A stretch of 64,000 nt of DNA, taken from positions 62,001-126,000 of the forward strand of contig JADJQU010000009.1 of NCBI GenBank assembly GCA_016712565.1. Direction: 5' to 3'. The translations under genes were made by a program, and so were the position numbers. Below are positions 1-8,146 of the stretch, one piece after another (the first letter of the stretch is position 1; each line of letters opens with the position of its first letter). The notes under the pieces are model-generated. The model was not told where the DNA came from. It ran no database searches and saw only the letters and a program-made list of their open reading frames with translations. This DNA comes from Planctomycetota bacterium. Lineage in GTDB: Bacteria; Planctomycetota; UBA1135; GCA-002686595.

Positions 1-1
1 G

Positions 2-793
2 CTCGGCACGGACGAGCGCAGGCCCGGCGGCGGCGCGGGAGGCGCGCTGGCCGCCGACCAGCCCGTTCATCCGGATCCGCTGAACCCGCTCAATCTCGGC
101 CTGATCGCCGGCCGCGGTGCCAATGGTTGGCCGACGGCGCTGGGCGTGCGGACCCTCACGCCGCCTCCGCGCGGCGGGGCCCTGGGGCAACGCGCTTTCG
201 TCGATGCCGACCCGACCAACGACTTCTTCGGATTTCGTTTGCTGAGCACGGGCGTGATCCAGGTCGGTGAACTTCAGTCGGTCGTGGGTGGCTCGGGCGG
301 CGGCGGCGGAGGGAACGCGATCAACGGCCTCGTGTGGCCGCCTCCGGTGTTCAACCCCACCGCGGATGAAAAGGGCGCGGGCGGCGGCGGCGGCGGCGGC
401 GTGGGCATCCTGCTTGCTTACCAGATCACCCTGGGACCCTTGGGCCGCATTCACGCGGACGGCGGGGACGGGGGCGGCGGCGAGAACACGATCTTCCTGA
501 ATCGGGTCGGCGGCGGCTCCGGGGGAGGATCGGGAGGGTACTTGGTCCTGCAGGCGCGCAACGTCGACCTGAGCGCCGCTTCGGACCGCGCGCTCACCGC
601 GCTGGGGGGCCGCGGGGGGCCCGGCAAAGACAACGCCTTCGGTGCCGTCAACGCCGGGGGCAATGGCGGCCCGGGCGTGATCGCAATCCATGTTCCGCCA
701 AGCGTGGGTGGACCGATCCTGCCCACGGGCAAGACCTTGAGCGACTTGAGCGCCCCCACGGCCCTGGTGCTGCTGCCGGATTCTCGGTTCTGA
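2..793 (+). CDS. Glycine-rich secreted protein, 3' part only
   Basis: The reading frame is open from base 2 to the TGA at 791-793, so the 5' end lies outside the window; 263 codons are visible. A GTG at 146 could serve as a start, but the open frame before it has the same character, so I treat the gene as truncated by the window. The protein is dominated by glycine clusters (runs of G, GGSGGG and GGNGG patterns) between short stretches such as GYLVLQARNVDLSAAS. This resembles the glycine-rich repeats of large extracellular proteins in planctomycetes and myxobacteria. No catalytic motif is visible. Function is unknown; a structural or surface role is an inference from composition only. Confidence 0.6.
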   Translation, partial: LGTDERRPGGGAGGALAADQPVHPDPLNPLNLGLIAGRGANGWPTALGVRTLTPPPRGGALGQRAFVDADPTNDFFGFRLLSTGVIQVGELQSVVGGSGGGGGGNAINGLVWPPPVFNPTADEKGAGGGGGGGVGILLAYQITLGPLGRIHADGGDGGGGENTIFLNRVGGGSGGGSGGYLVLQARNVDLSAASDRALTALGGRGGPGKDNAFGAVNAGGNGGPGVIAIHVPPSVGGPILPTGKTLSDLSAPTALVLLPDSRF

Positions 794-929
794 GCTGCGG
801 CCCGCGACGACTCGCCGAAAGCTCGCGGCCCTTTCGGTCCATCGATCGGGACAGGACACTCGGGCGGCGGCGGCCGCCTGCCCGCGCGATCCGAAGCCGA
901 ACACGGCGATGGATCCGCTCCTCGCGTTT

Positions 930-1655
930 TCAACGCAGTCCGCCGACCTCGCAGGCCAGGACCTCCCGCGGGCAGCGGAAGCGCACGGGCACCGTGTCGG
1001 CGACTCCCCGGCTGACCAGCAGCACCGCGTTGCCGACGCGGTAGCGCAGTCCATTCCAACGGCTGAACCAGGCACCGGGATAGAGTTGCGCGCCGCGCTG
1101 CCACCACACGCATTGCCCGCCGTGCAGGTGGCCGGCCAGCACGAGGTCGTAGTACGGCGCGGCGGCCAGGGCTAGCTTGGGGTCGTGCCCCACCAGCACG
1201 CGCACGCTGGCCGCATCCGCCGCGGAGCGTGGCCGCAGCGCGGCGTGCAACTGCAGGCGCGCGCCGGCTTGCACCAATTCAACCTCCGCCTCGTGAAGCC
1301 AATGGCCCCCTCCCGCTCGCACCGCAGCACGGGCGAGACCCTTGCCGAGCCAACCGTCGTGGTTCCCCGCCACGGCGAACACCGGCGCGTGCGCGGCCAG
1401 CCGCTGCACGGTCTGCTCCAGCAGATCGGCACCCGAGCGTTGTTCGAGCAGGTCGCCTCCGAGCAGCACGACGTCGCACGGATTCCCGGCCACCGCCTCG
1501 ACGAGCGCGGCGCCGACGTGCTCGCGGCGCGCGGTCAAGTGCAGGTCGCTGGCGTAGATCAGTCGCCACGTCGTCGGCGGCGCGGCCTCCACGACCACGC
1601 ACTCGCGACGGACGAGCAGCGGCGCACGCGCTCCGAATTCGAAACCGGCGATCAT
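930..1655 (-). CDS. Calcineurin-like metallophosphoesterase
   Basis: A 241-residue protein of the YkuE/YaeI type of metallophosphoesterases. The metal-binding signature is in order: YASDLHLT (D-x-H), LLGGDLLE (GD), AGNHDGW (GNHD), VGHDP, and AGHLHGGQ (GHxH). These residues hold two metal ions in the active site, and the family hydrolyses phosphomonoesters or diesters; the substrate here is not predictable. No signal peptide is seen. The ATG at 1655 overlaps the TGA of the upstream membrane-protein gene as ATGA, so translation is probably coupled. It is the last gene of a leftward three-gene operon. The frame stays open upstream of this ATG, but that part reads as shadow of the upstream gene and has no family similarity. 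Confidence 0.85.
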   Translation of the reverse strand: MIAGFEFGARAPLLVRRECVVVEAAPPTTWRLIYASDLHLTARREHVGAALVEAVAGNPCDVVLLGGDLLEQRSGADLLEQTVQRLAAHAPVFAVAGNHDGWLGKGLARAAVRAGGGHWLHEAEVELVQAGARLQLHAALRPRSAADAASVRVLVGHDPKLALAAAPYYDLVLAGHLHGGQCVWWQRGAQLYPGAWFSRWNGLRYRVGNAVLLVSRGVADTVPVRFRCPREVLACEVGGLR

Positions 1656-2206
1656 GTGGGCACGACGGTGGCGCGTCGCGCCTCTTCGTACCAGAGCACG
1701 ACGGCGAGACAGCCGATGCACCACGAACGCACGAACCCGCGCCCGAGGAAGCCGCCGAACAGCATGCCGGCGGCGATCAGGGCCACGCGCGCCAGGGCCC
1801 TGCCCGAGGGCAGCGTGCGGCCCAGCAGCCGATGGCTGGCCAGGAACGGGGTCGCTTCGCCATCGAGCGCGAGCGGGAACACGAACACCAGCCGCGCCTC
1901 GACGGCGTAGAACACGAGGATCGCCGCGAAGACGGCCGGCAGCGTCAGATCCCAGCACACGTCCAGGGTGAGCAGGGCGACCAGGGCCAGCAGGCCACAG
2001 AGCGTGTACTTGGCAAGTCCCAGCAGTCCAAAACTCGCGCGCCCCATCGGCTGCTTGCCCCGCACGTGGCCGAGAGCGCATCGCATCCAATGGGCACCTG
2101 CTTCGAAACCGCCCCAGGCCGCCGCGCGCGAGGCGGCCTGAAGTCCGTTTCCGGGTTCGTCGTAAAGGCGGGCAGCCTGTGCCACGAGGGCGCGTGCGTC
2201 ACCCAT
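1652..2206 (-). CDS. Integral membrane protein of unknown function
   Basis: A 184-residue protein with about four hydrophobic segments: roughly residues 60-85, 90-112, 136-156 and 160-172. The N-terminal 50 residues are soluble and the C-terminus is short and charged. It carries WCIGC near the end, but the context does not make this a convincing redox centre. I do not recognise the family. Its ATG at 2206 overlaps the stop of the preceding gene by 8 bp and its TGA overlaps the next ATG by 4 bp. It is therefore tightly coupled with a second small membrane protein and a metallophosphoesterase and probably works with them at the membrane. Confidence 0.65.
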   Translation of the reverse strand: MGDARALVAQAARLYDEPGNGLQAASRAAAWGGFEAGAHWMRCALGHVRGKQPMGRASFGLLGLAKYTLCGLLALVALLTLDVCWDLTLPAVFAAILVFYAVEARLVFVFPLALDGEATPFLASHRLLGRTLPSGRALARVALIAAGMLFGGFLGRGFVRSWCIGCLAVVLWYEEARRATVVPT

Positions 2207-2687
2207 GGCCGACCTCTCGCCCCGCGCACCAGGCCATCCACGCCAGGAAGGCGATGCCGTTGCCGCCGACCAAGAACCGATGCAGCAGGGTCTCGTAGCG
2301 ACCGCAGGCGCGGTGGAACCGCACTTCGTCGAACATGATGAGCGCCGTCATCGCCAGGGCGACGGCGACGATGGGCACGAGCAGCGTGCGCAGCGGAACG
2401 GGGCCCGAGGTGAGGGCCAGCAGGACGAACAGGGGCAGCCCGAGCGCGAGCGCAAGCAACTCGGCCCGTCGTTCGGCGGCCGCGATGCGCCGGCCACCGT
2501 GGCGGTGGAAGCGCCAGTCGAGCAGCCCAGCAAGAGTTGCGGTCGTGCCCGCAAGTGCCATGACCCAGAACGACGCGGGCCAGCTTGAGGGCGATGCCGG
2601 ATCGGGCAGCGCCCATGCACGCGGCGCCAGCCACAACAAGAGCGGCAGGGCCAGCGCCGGGGTCAGCAACGCGACCAGGGAGAGCAC
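2199..2687 (-). CDS. Small membrane protein, DUF2231-like
   Basis: A 162-residue protein with four predicted membrane helices: an N-terminal LSLVALLTPALALPLLLWL segment, ASFWVMALAGTTATLAGLLDW, LALALGLPLFVLLAL, and LLVPIVAVALAMTALIMF. The second helix ending in GLLDW resembles the DUF2231 family of small membrane proteins; that assignment is from memory and tentative. The ATG at 2687 opens a leftward operon with the two downstream genes (8-bp overlap with the next). No promoter could be recognised in the upstream 480 bp for this strand. Confidence 0.6.
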   Translation of the reverse strand: MLSLVALLTPALALPLLLWLAPRAWALPDPASPSSWPASFWVMALAGTTATLAGLLDWRFHRHGGRRIAAAERRAELLALALGLPLFVLLALTSGPVPLRTLLVPIVAVALAMTALIMFDEVRFHRACGRYETLLHRFLVGGNGIAFLAWMAWCAGREVGHG

Positions 2688-3168
2688 CCGGGCATTCTAC
2701 TTGGCGGCGCAAAGTGCGCAAGGTGCGGCGGGCCGGGGCCTTTTCCGGGCATTCCGGTCGGCGAATCCCCGGCTCAGCCCGCCGGACTCGATCCGCCGAC
2801 AGGCTGCCGCTCCGCGGCTCACCACGGGCGGCGTTGAACCCGCGCCTGCCGTCGCCGCGTGCAAGAGAGTGACACCGCTCCGCGCGAAGCCCTGTTCCGG
2901 AGCGCACTCCCGGCCCGGGCGCGGGAACTTCCTATACTCGATCGCGTCGGCCGCGGCCTCCGGTGGCCGAGCCGGCTCCCCTGCCGGCCACGCACACCTC
3001 GAAACCTCGCCTGATGATGCCCTGGAACCTCCCGCGGGACCCGCGACCGGCGCGCGTCGGGCCGCGCCTTTCCACGCGATCCTTGCCGAACACGTGGCCC
3101 CACCGGGCGCGCTTCGCGGGCCTGGATCGTGGAGCGGGCTGCGGCGCGCTGACGCCGGCGTCGAGCCG
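2688..3168. other. Divergent intergenic region between membrane operon and fucose operon
   Basis: A 481-bp stretch without a credible gene. Frames that are open here are GC-biased shadows without family features. It should hold the promoters for both the leftward membrane/phosphoesterase operon and the rightward fucose operon. The only motif of note is the ECF-type promoter candidate at 2924-2948. It overlaps an AT-rich TATACT (2933-2938) that could alternatively be a housekeeping -10 element. Confidence 0.5.
2924..2948 (+). promoter_or_regulatory. Candidate ECF sigma-factor promoter
   Basis: GGAAC at 2924-2928 is followed after 16 bp by CGTC at 2945-2948. This matches the general ECF promoter layout (GGAAC, 16-17 bp spacer, CGTC). 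It lies about 220 bp before lutC and faces the fucose operon. The match is short and could be chance in such GC-rich sequence; no start site is known. Confidence 0.3.
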
Positions 3169-3846
3169 ATGAAGCGCGAGCAGTTCCTTGGTCGCGTTCG
3201 CGCGCGACTCGCCGCTGCGCCGGATGCACTGCGCGAGGTGTCGCGGCCCGCCCCTGGGTCCGCGCTGGGCGCACGCGGCGCCGCGGACCCCGATTCCCGG
3301 GAACTCGTTGCGCGCTTTGCCGCGGAGCTCTCGCGCGTGGGTGGAGCCCTGATTCCCTGCGCGGACTCGGCCGAGGCGGCTTCGAAGCTGGAGGACTTCC
3401 TGGGCGAGTCCGGCGCCCGCAGCCTCGCCGCCTTCGAGCGCCCGTGCTTCGCGGGACTGCCCCTGGACGCCCTCTGGGGGCGCTACGAGGTCGTCACCCC
3501 GTCATCCCACCGCGATTTTCGTGCGCGCGTGCCCCAGGTGGACGTGGGGCTCTCGGTCGCCGACCTCGGTGTGGCGGCGAGCGGCTCGCTCCTGTTCCTG
3601 GCCGCGGCCGATCGGCCGCGGTCGGTGACGCTGCTGCCGCGCTCCCACGTGGCGATCCTGCGCGCGAGCACGCTGGTGGCCGACCTCGGGGCCGCCTGCC
3701 GGTGGCTCGCCGACCGCGGCACCCAGGCCTCCTCTTCGATCTTCGTCACCGGCCCCAGCCGCACCAGCGACATCGAGAACGATCTCACGCTGGGCGTGCA
3801 CGGCCCCGCGGCCGTGACGGTCTTCCTGCTTCAGGATCCGCACTGA
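3169..3846 (+). CDS. lutC: LutC/YkgG-family protein (LUD domain)
   Basis: A 225-residue protein starting MKREQFLGRVRARL, the usual start of LutC proteins. Family features are the VDVGLSVADLGVAASGSL stretch and the end SIFVTGPSRTSDIENDLTLGVHGP. LutC belongs to the LutABC L-lactate oxidation complex. No lutA or lutB lies next to it. Its stop is 1 bp from the SDR gene, so it heads the operon. The placement makes sense because the fucose route that follows ends in pyruvate plus L-lactate. The role with L-lactate is inferred from family and context. Confidence 0.85.
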   Translation: MKREQFLGRVRARLAAAPDALREVSRPAPGSALGARGAADPDSRELVARFAAELSRVGGALIPCADSAEAASKLEDFLGESGARSLAAFERPCFAGLPLDALWGRYEVVTPSSHRDFRARVPQVDVGLSVADLGVAASGSLLFLAAADRPRSVTLLPRSHVAILRASTLVADLGAACRWLADRGTQASSSIFVTGPSRTSDIENDLTLGVHGPAAVTVFLLQDPH

Positions 3847-3847
3847 C

Positions 3848-4618
3848 ATGTTCCGACTCGATGGCAAGGTAGCAGTGGTCACGGGCGCCGGCTCGGGAAT
3901 CGGCAAGAGCATCGCGCTGCTCTTCGGCCGCCAGGGGGCCCGCGTGGCGGCCCTGGACATCTCCCTGGAAGCCGCCGAATCCACGGCGCGCGAGCTCAAG
4001 GCGCTCGGGGCCGTGGCCCAGGCGATCCCCTGCGACGTGGGCGACCGCGCGAGCGTCCTGTGCGCCTTCAGGCAGGTCGCGGCCGAATTCGGCGCCCTCG
4101 ACATCCTGGTCAACAACGCGGGCATCGCCCACGTGGGCACCCTGGCCGACACCAGCGAGGAGGACTTCGAGCGCCTGCACCGCGTCAACACCAAGGGCGT
4201 CTTCCTGTGCGCCCAGGCCGCGCTGCCGACGATGATCGCCGCGGGCGGCGGCGTGATCCTCAACATGGCCTCGATCGCTTCGCTGATCGGCATCGAGGCA
4301 CGTTTCGCCTATTCGATGACCAAGGGCGCGGTGCTCTCCATGACGCGCTCGATTGCCGTGGACTTCGTGGGCCAGAAAATCCGCTGCAACTGCATTTGCC
4401 CCGCCCGCGTGCACACGCCCTTCGTCGACGGCTTCCTGGCCAAGAACTACCCGGGGCGCGAGCGGGAGATGTTCGAGAAGCTCTCGGCCTACCAACCCGT
4501 GGGACGCATGGGCACGCCGGAGGAGGTGGCCCAGCTGGCGCTCTACCTGTGCAGCGACGCCGCCTCGTTCATCACCGGGGGCGCGTTCCCCATCGACGGC
4601 GGCGTGCTGATGAAGTGA
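3848..4618 (+). CDS. SDR dehydrogenase, probable 2-keto-3-deoxy-L-fuconate dehydrogenase
   Basis: A 256-residue classical short-chain dehydrogenase. It shows the TGAGSGIG nucleotide-binding loop (residues 12-19), NNAG near residue 87, a catalytic Ser in MASIAS, and YSMTK as the YxxxK pair. Residues FRLDGKVAVVTGAGSGIG and the end FPIDGGVLMK are typical of the 2-keto-3-deoxy-L-fuconate 4-dehydrogenase group known from Xanthomonas campestris. That enzyme oxidises the keto-deoxy acid to the 2,4-diketo compound cleaved by the next gene's product. The substrate rests on operon context; the fold assignment is certain. Confidence 0.85.
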   Translation: MFRLDGKVAVVTGAGSGIGKSIALLFGRQGARVAALDISLEAAESTARELKALGAVAQAIPCDVGDRASVLCAFRQVAAEFGALDILVNNAGIAHVGTLADTSEEDFERLHRVNTKGVFLCAQAALPTMIAAGGGVILNMASIASLIGIEARFAYSMTKGAVLSMTRSIAVDFVGQKIRCNCICPARVHTPFVDGFLAKNYPGREREMFEKLSAYQPVGRMGTPEEVAQLALYLCSDAASFITGGAFPIDGGVLMK

Positions 4619-4715
4619 GTCCCCCACGGTCGACAAACGCTCCCCGCGGGCGCAAAATGCCCTGCCCTTCACCGCGCGCCCCGGCCCTCGGCCGCGCGCC
4701 AGCCCCGAGAGCCCC

Positions 4716-5570
4716 ATGAAACTGATCCGCGTCGGTCCCCCCGGTCGTGAACTGCCCGCAGTGCTGGACAAGGAAGGCGCGCGCATCGATTGCAGCGGCT
4801 TCGGCGCCGATTGGAACGAGGCCTTCTTCGCCGGCGACGGACTCCCGCGGCTCTCGAAGTGGCTCGCCTCCCAGGGCTCCAGCGCCCCGCGCCTGCCCGC
4901 CGCGGCGCGACTCGGCCCGGCCGTCGCGCGGCCTTCGAAGATCATCTGCATCGGCCTCAACTATCGAGACCACGCCAAGGAGACCGGCGCCGAACTGCCC
5001 AAGGAACCGGTGATCTTCTTCAAGTCGACCACCGCGCTCTCCGGTCCCAACGACGACGTGGCGATCCCGCGCGGGGGTACCAAGCTCGACTGGGAAGTGG
5101 AGCTCGGCATCGTGATCGGCAAGACCGCGCGACACGTTTCCGCGTCCGAGGCCCTGGCCCATGTGGCGGGCTGGGTGCTGCACAACGACTACTCCGAGCG
5201 CTCGTTCCAGCTGGAGCGCGGCGGCCAGTGGGTCAAGGGCAAGAGCTGCGACACCTTCGCCCCCGTGGGCCCCTGGCTCGCCACCACGGACGAGATCGCC
5301 GACGTGCAAAAGCTCCGCCTGTGGCTCGACGTCAACGGCAAGCGCCGCCAGGACGGGAACACCGCGAACATGGCCTTCGGGCCTGCCGAGCTCGTCAGCT
5401 ACGTGAGTCAGTTCATGACGTTGCTGCCCGGGGACCTGATCAGCACCGGAACCCCGGCGGGCGTGGCCCTGGGCATGCCGACGCCGGTGTACCTCGCCGA
5501 GGGCGACGTGGTGGAGTGCGGCATCGACGGCCTGGGAAGCGCGCGGCAGACCGTGGTGGGCGCGCGCTAG
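4716..5570 (+). CDS. FAH-family hydrolase, probable 2,4-diketo-3-deoxy-L-fuconate hydrolase
   Basis: A 284-residue fumarylacetoacetate hydrolase family protein. The family signature IGLNYRDHAKETG (about 80-92) and the metal ligands in LDWEVELGIVIG (E-x-E) and HNDYSERSFQ (Asp) are all present, together with the end motif LISTGTPAGVALGM. In the L-fucose pathway this family splits 2,4-diketo-3-deoxy-L-fuconate into pyruvate and L-lactate. It follows the SDR gene after 97 bp. Other 2-keto acid substrates remain possible, but neighbours for mutarotation, lactone opening and dehydration support the fuconate assignment. Confidence 0.85.
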   Translation: MKLIRVGPPGRELPAVLDKEGARIDCSGFGADWNEAFFAGDGLPRLSKWLASQGSSAPRLPAAARLGPAVARPSKIICIGLNYRDHAKETGAELPKEPVIFFKSTTALSGPNDDVAIPRGGTKLDWEVELGIVIGKTARHVSASEALAHVAGWVLHNDYSERSFQLERGGQWVKGKSCDTFAPVGPWLATTDEIADVQKLRLWLDVNGKRRQDGNTANMAFGPAELVSYVSQFMTLLPGDLISTGTPAGVALGMPTPVYLAEGDVVECGIDGLGSARQTVVGAR

Positions 5571-5579
5571 GCACCCGCC

Positions 5580-5912
5580 GTGGTCCTGCGTTTCGGACAG
5601 GTGCTCGGCGTCCGGCCGGAACGCTTCGCCGAGTACCGCACGGCCCACGCGGCCGTCTGGCCCGAGATCCTGGAGGCCCTCAGCGCCGCCGGGATCCGCA
5701 ACTACTCGATCTTCCATTTCGGCGGACGCCTGTTCGGCTACTACGAGTACGTGGGGCCGCCGGACGAGTACGCCAAGCGCATGCAGGAGCTCGCCGGCTC
5801 GCCGCGCATGCGCCAGTGGTGGGACTGGATGGAACCGATGCAGGTGCCCCTGGAGGGCCGTGCCCCCGGCGAGTGGTGGGCCGCCATGGAAGAGGTCTTT
5901 CACCATGACTAG
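5580..5912 (+). CDS. L-fucose/L-rhamnose mutarotase (RhaM family)
   Basis: A 110-residue protein of the RhaM/DUF718 family, which interconverts the anomers of L-rhamnose or L-fucose. Seen are EYRTAHAAVWPEI with the conserved His, NYSIFHFGGRLFGYYEY, and WWDWMEPMQ near the end. Length matches the family (about 105-115). Initiation is at GTG 5580, nine bases after the FAH stop; no ATG precedes the conserved start. Context next to a fucosidase favours L-fucose as the substrate. Confidence 0.88.
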   Translation: MVLRFGQVLGVRPERFAEYRTAHAAVWPEILEALSAAGIRNYSIFHFGGRLFGYYEYVGPPDEYAKRMQELAGSPRMRQWWDWMEPMQVPLEGRAPGEWWAAMEEVFHHD

Positions 5913-5948
5913 CGCTCCGTTCGACGCCGGGGGCGGAGGTGTTCCGTC

Positions 5949-7046
5949 GTGATCGACACCGCGAGGCAGACCTGGCCCCGGCCCAAGCGCCCGCGGCCGA
6001 TCGTGTTCATCGGCGCGGGGGGCATCGTGCGCGCCGCCCACCTGCCCGCCTACCGGGCACAGGGCCTGGTGGCCCACGGCGTGTTCGACGTGCGGCCCGC
6101 CGCGGCGCGGGCCCTGGCCCGGGATTTCGCCATTCCGCGGATCGCGAAGTCGCTCGCCCACGCCGCGCAGCTCGCCCTGGAAGTGGAAGGCGTGTTCGAC
6201 GTCGCCGTGCCCGCCGACCAGGTGCTCTCCGTGCTCGGGGAGCTTCCCGACCGCGCGGTGGTGTTGATCCAGAAGCCCCTGGGCCGGGACCTCGCGGAGG
6301 CGCGCAAGATCGTTGCGCTGTGCCGCAAGAAGCGTCTGACCGCCGCGGTCAACTTCCAGTTGCGCTTCGCGCCCAACATGCTCGTGCTGCAACACCAGCT
6401 GGCCCGCGGACGGCTGGGCCGGCCGGTGGACGTGGAGGTGCACACCCGCACCCACACGCCCTGGTCCCAGTGGACCTTTCTGCGCGGCATTCCGCGCCTG
6501 GAGATCCTCTACCACTCGATCCACTCGATCGATCTGCTGCGCGCCTGCTTCGGCGAGCCGCGAACCGTGTTCGCCGACGCGCGCCCCGATCCCCTCTTCC
6601 CCGGCTACGCCGACACGCGCGTGGCGGCCGTGCTGGGCTTCCAGGGCGGCCTGCGGGCCACGATCCACACCGCCCACAGCCACGAATTCGACCCCGAGGG
6701 CAGGTCCTCCACCCTGCTGGTGGAAGGCACCCGGGCCGCGGCGCGGGCGACCCTGGGCGTCAACCTCGACTACCCGCGGGGGCGCCCCGACAGCCTCGAG
6801 CTGTGCGCCCGGCGGGGACGGTGGAAGAAGGTCCCCCTGGAAGGGTCTTGGTTTCCGGAGGCCTTCGCGGGCACCATGTGCAATCTCCAACGCTTCGCCG
6901 AGGGCTCCGACCCGCTGCTCCACACGGAGGTCGGGGACGCCCTCAAGACGATGACCGTGGTCGAGGCGTGCTATCGCGCCGCCGAACGCGGCACGACTCA
7001 AGCCCTCGCCCCCTCGCCCTCGGACGGGAACGCCAGGAACCCATGA
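5949..7046 (+). CDS. Gfo/Idh/MocA-family dehydrogenase
   Basis: A 365-residue NAD(P)-dependent oxidoreductase. The Rossmann motif is FIGAGGIVRAAH (about residues 20-31). VLIQKPLGRDLAEA stands at the family's EKP position, here QKP. The catalytic region reads YHSIHSIDLLRA. The GTG start at 5949 has a GGAGG-like site about 9 bp upstream. The fucose operon contains no other candidate for the first oxidation (L-fucose to L-fuconolactone), so this gene may fill that step. Gfo/Idh members also act on other sugars and polyols, so that role is inference. Its stop overlaps the next start as ATGA. Confidence 0.8.
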   Translation: MIDTARQTWPRPKRPRPIVFIGAGGIVRAAHLPAYRAQGLVAHGVFDVRPAAARALARDFAIPRIAKSLAHAAQLALEVEGVFDVAVPADQVLSVLGELPDRAVVLIQKPLGRDLAEARKIVALCRKKRLTAAVNFQLRFAPNMLVLQHQLARGRLGRPVDVEVHTRTHTPWSQWTFLRGIPRLEILYHSIHSIDLLRACFGEPRTVFADARPDPLFPGYADTRVAAVLGFQGGLRATIHTAHSHEFDPEGRSSTLLVEGTRAAARATLGVNLDYPRGRPDSLELCARRGRWKKVPLEGSWFPEAFAGTMCNLQRFAEGSDPLLHTEVGDALKTMTVVEACYRAAERGTTQALAPSPSDGNARNP

Positions 7047-8146
7047 GCCTCAAAATCCGGAACATCCAAACGAGCCTGTACCGCGTCCCGCTCGGCCAGC
7101 GGACCATCACCGACTCGCAATCGACCGTCGAGGCCGTCGAGTTCCTGCAGGTGAAGCTCGACACGGACGGCGACCTCACCGGCTACGGGATGAACTGGAG
7201 CTACACGCCGGGCCTGCGCGCCGCCCAGGTCATGGTGGACGAGAACTACGCTCCGCTGCTCGTGGGTCAGGATCCGGTGCTGCGCAAGGAACTGGTGCGC
7301 CGCATGCTGCTCTCCAACCACTTCGTGGGCCGCGTGGGCGCGGCGCGCGTGGGTGTGGCTGCGGTGGAATTCGCGCTCTGGGACCTGGCCTGCAAGGCGG
7401 CGAACAAGCCCCTGTGGCGCTACCTCGGCGCCGCACGCGAGCGGGTCAAGGCCTATTCCACCGACGGCGGCTGGCTGACCTGGTCCAAGGACGAGCTGGT
7501 GGACGACGTGAAGCGGCTGGTGGCCCGCGGCTTCGACGCCGTCAAGATGAAGCTCGGCCGCCCGGATCCGCGCGAGGACCTGGATCGCGTGGCTGCCGTG
7601 CGCAAGGCAGTCGGTCCCCACGTGCGCGTGATGACCGACGTCAATTGCGCCTGGCCGCTCGCCACGGCGCGGCAATGGGGAGCGAAGCTGGCCGATTTCG
7701 ACGTGGCCTGGCTCGAAGAACCCATGAACCCCGACGACGTGCGCGCGCACGGCGAGCTCGCGCGCTCGATCACGACCCCGATCGCGGTGGGCGAGACGCT
7801 CTACACCAAGCAGGTCTTCCGCGACTACCTGGAGCAGGGCGCCGTGGCCATCGTCCAGGCGGACGCGACCAAGCTCGCCGGGATCGACGAGTGGCTCGAA
7901 GTGGCCGCGCTGGCCGCGGCCTTTGGAGCGCAGGTCGTGCCCCACACCAACGTGCAGCAGAAACTCCACGTGCAACTGGCCGCCGCCACGCCGGGGTGCA
8001 TCCTGGTCGAGAACTGCTACGAATCCCTCAACGAGATCTGGGAGGAGCCCGTCTTCGTGAAGGACGGCTGGTACACGCTGCCGGAAGCGCCCGGCGTCGG
8101 CCTCGAGCTGCGTCGCGCGGCCGTGGAAAAGCACCGCATCGGATGA
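7043..8146 (+). CDS. Enolase-superfamily acid-sugar dehydratase (mandelate racemase type)
   Basis: A 367-residue protein with the complete mandelate-racemase set: KMKLG (K-x-K base), metal ligands in MTDVNCAW, WLEEPM and AVGETLY, then QADATK (Asp) and VPHTN (His) forming the His-Asp dyad. Such enzymes dehydrate sugar acids to 2-keto-3-deoxy acids. Position between the dehydrogenase and the lactonase argues for L-fuconate dehydration. The protein is shorter than the characterised Xanthomonas L-fuconate dehydratase (about 440 residues), so it may be a different subgroup doing the same job. It is ATGA-coupled on both sides. Confidence 0.8.
   Translation: MSLKIRNIQTSLYRVPLGQRTITDSQSTVEAVEFLQVKLDTDGDLTGYGMNWSYTPGLRAAQVMVDENYAPLLVGQDPVLRKELVRRMLLSNHFVGRVGAARVGVAAVEFALWDLACKAANKPLWRYLGAARERVKAYSTDGGWLTWSKDELVDDVKRLVARGFDAVKMKLGRPDPREDLDRVAAVRKAVGPHVRVMTDVNCAWPLATARQWGAKLADFDVAWLEEPMNPDDVRAHGELARSITTPIAVGETLYTKQVFRDYLEQGAVAIVQADATKLAGIDEWLEVAALAAAFGAQVVPHTNVQQKLHVQLAAATPGCILVENCYESLNEIWEEPVFVKDGWYTLPEAPGVGLELRRAAVEKHRIG

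Noticed and set aside
4572..7001. Long minus-strand open frame of 809 codons over the fucose operon
   Set aside because: GC-rich antisense shadow: the translation is rich in His, Arg, Gly and Glu without any family pattern, while the plus strand has clear enzymes.
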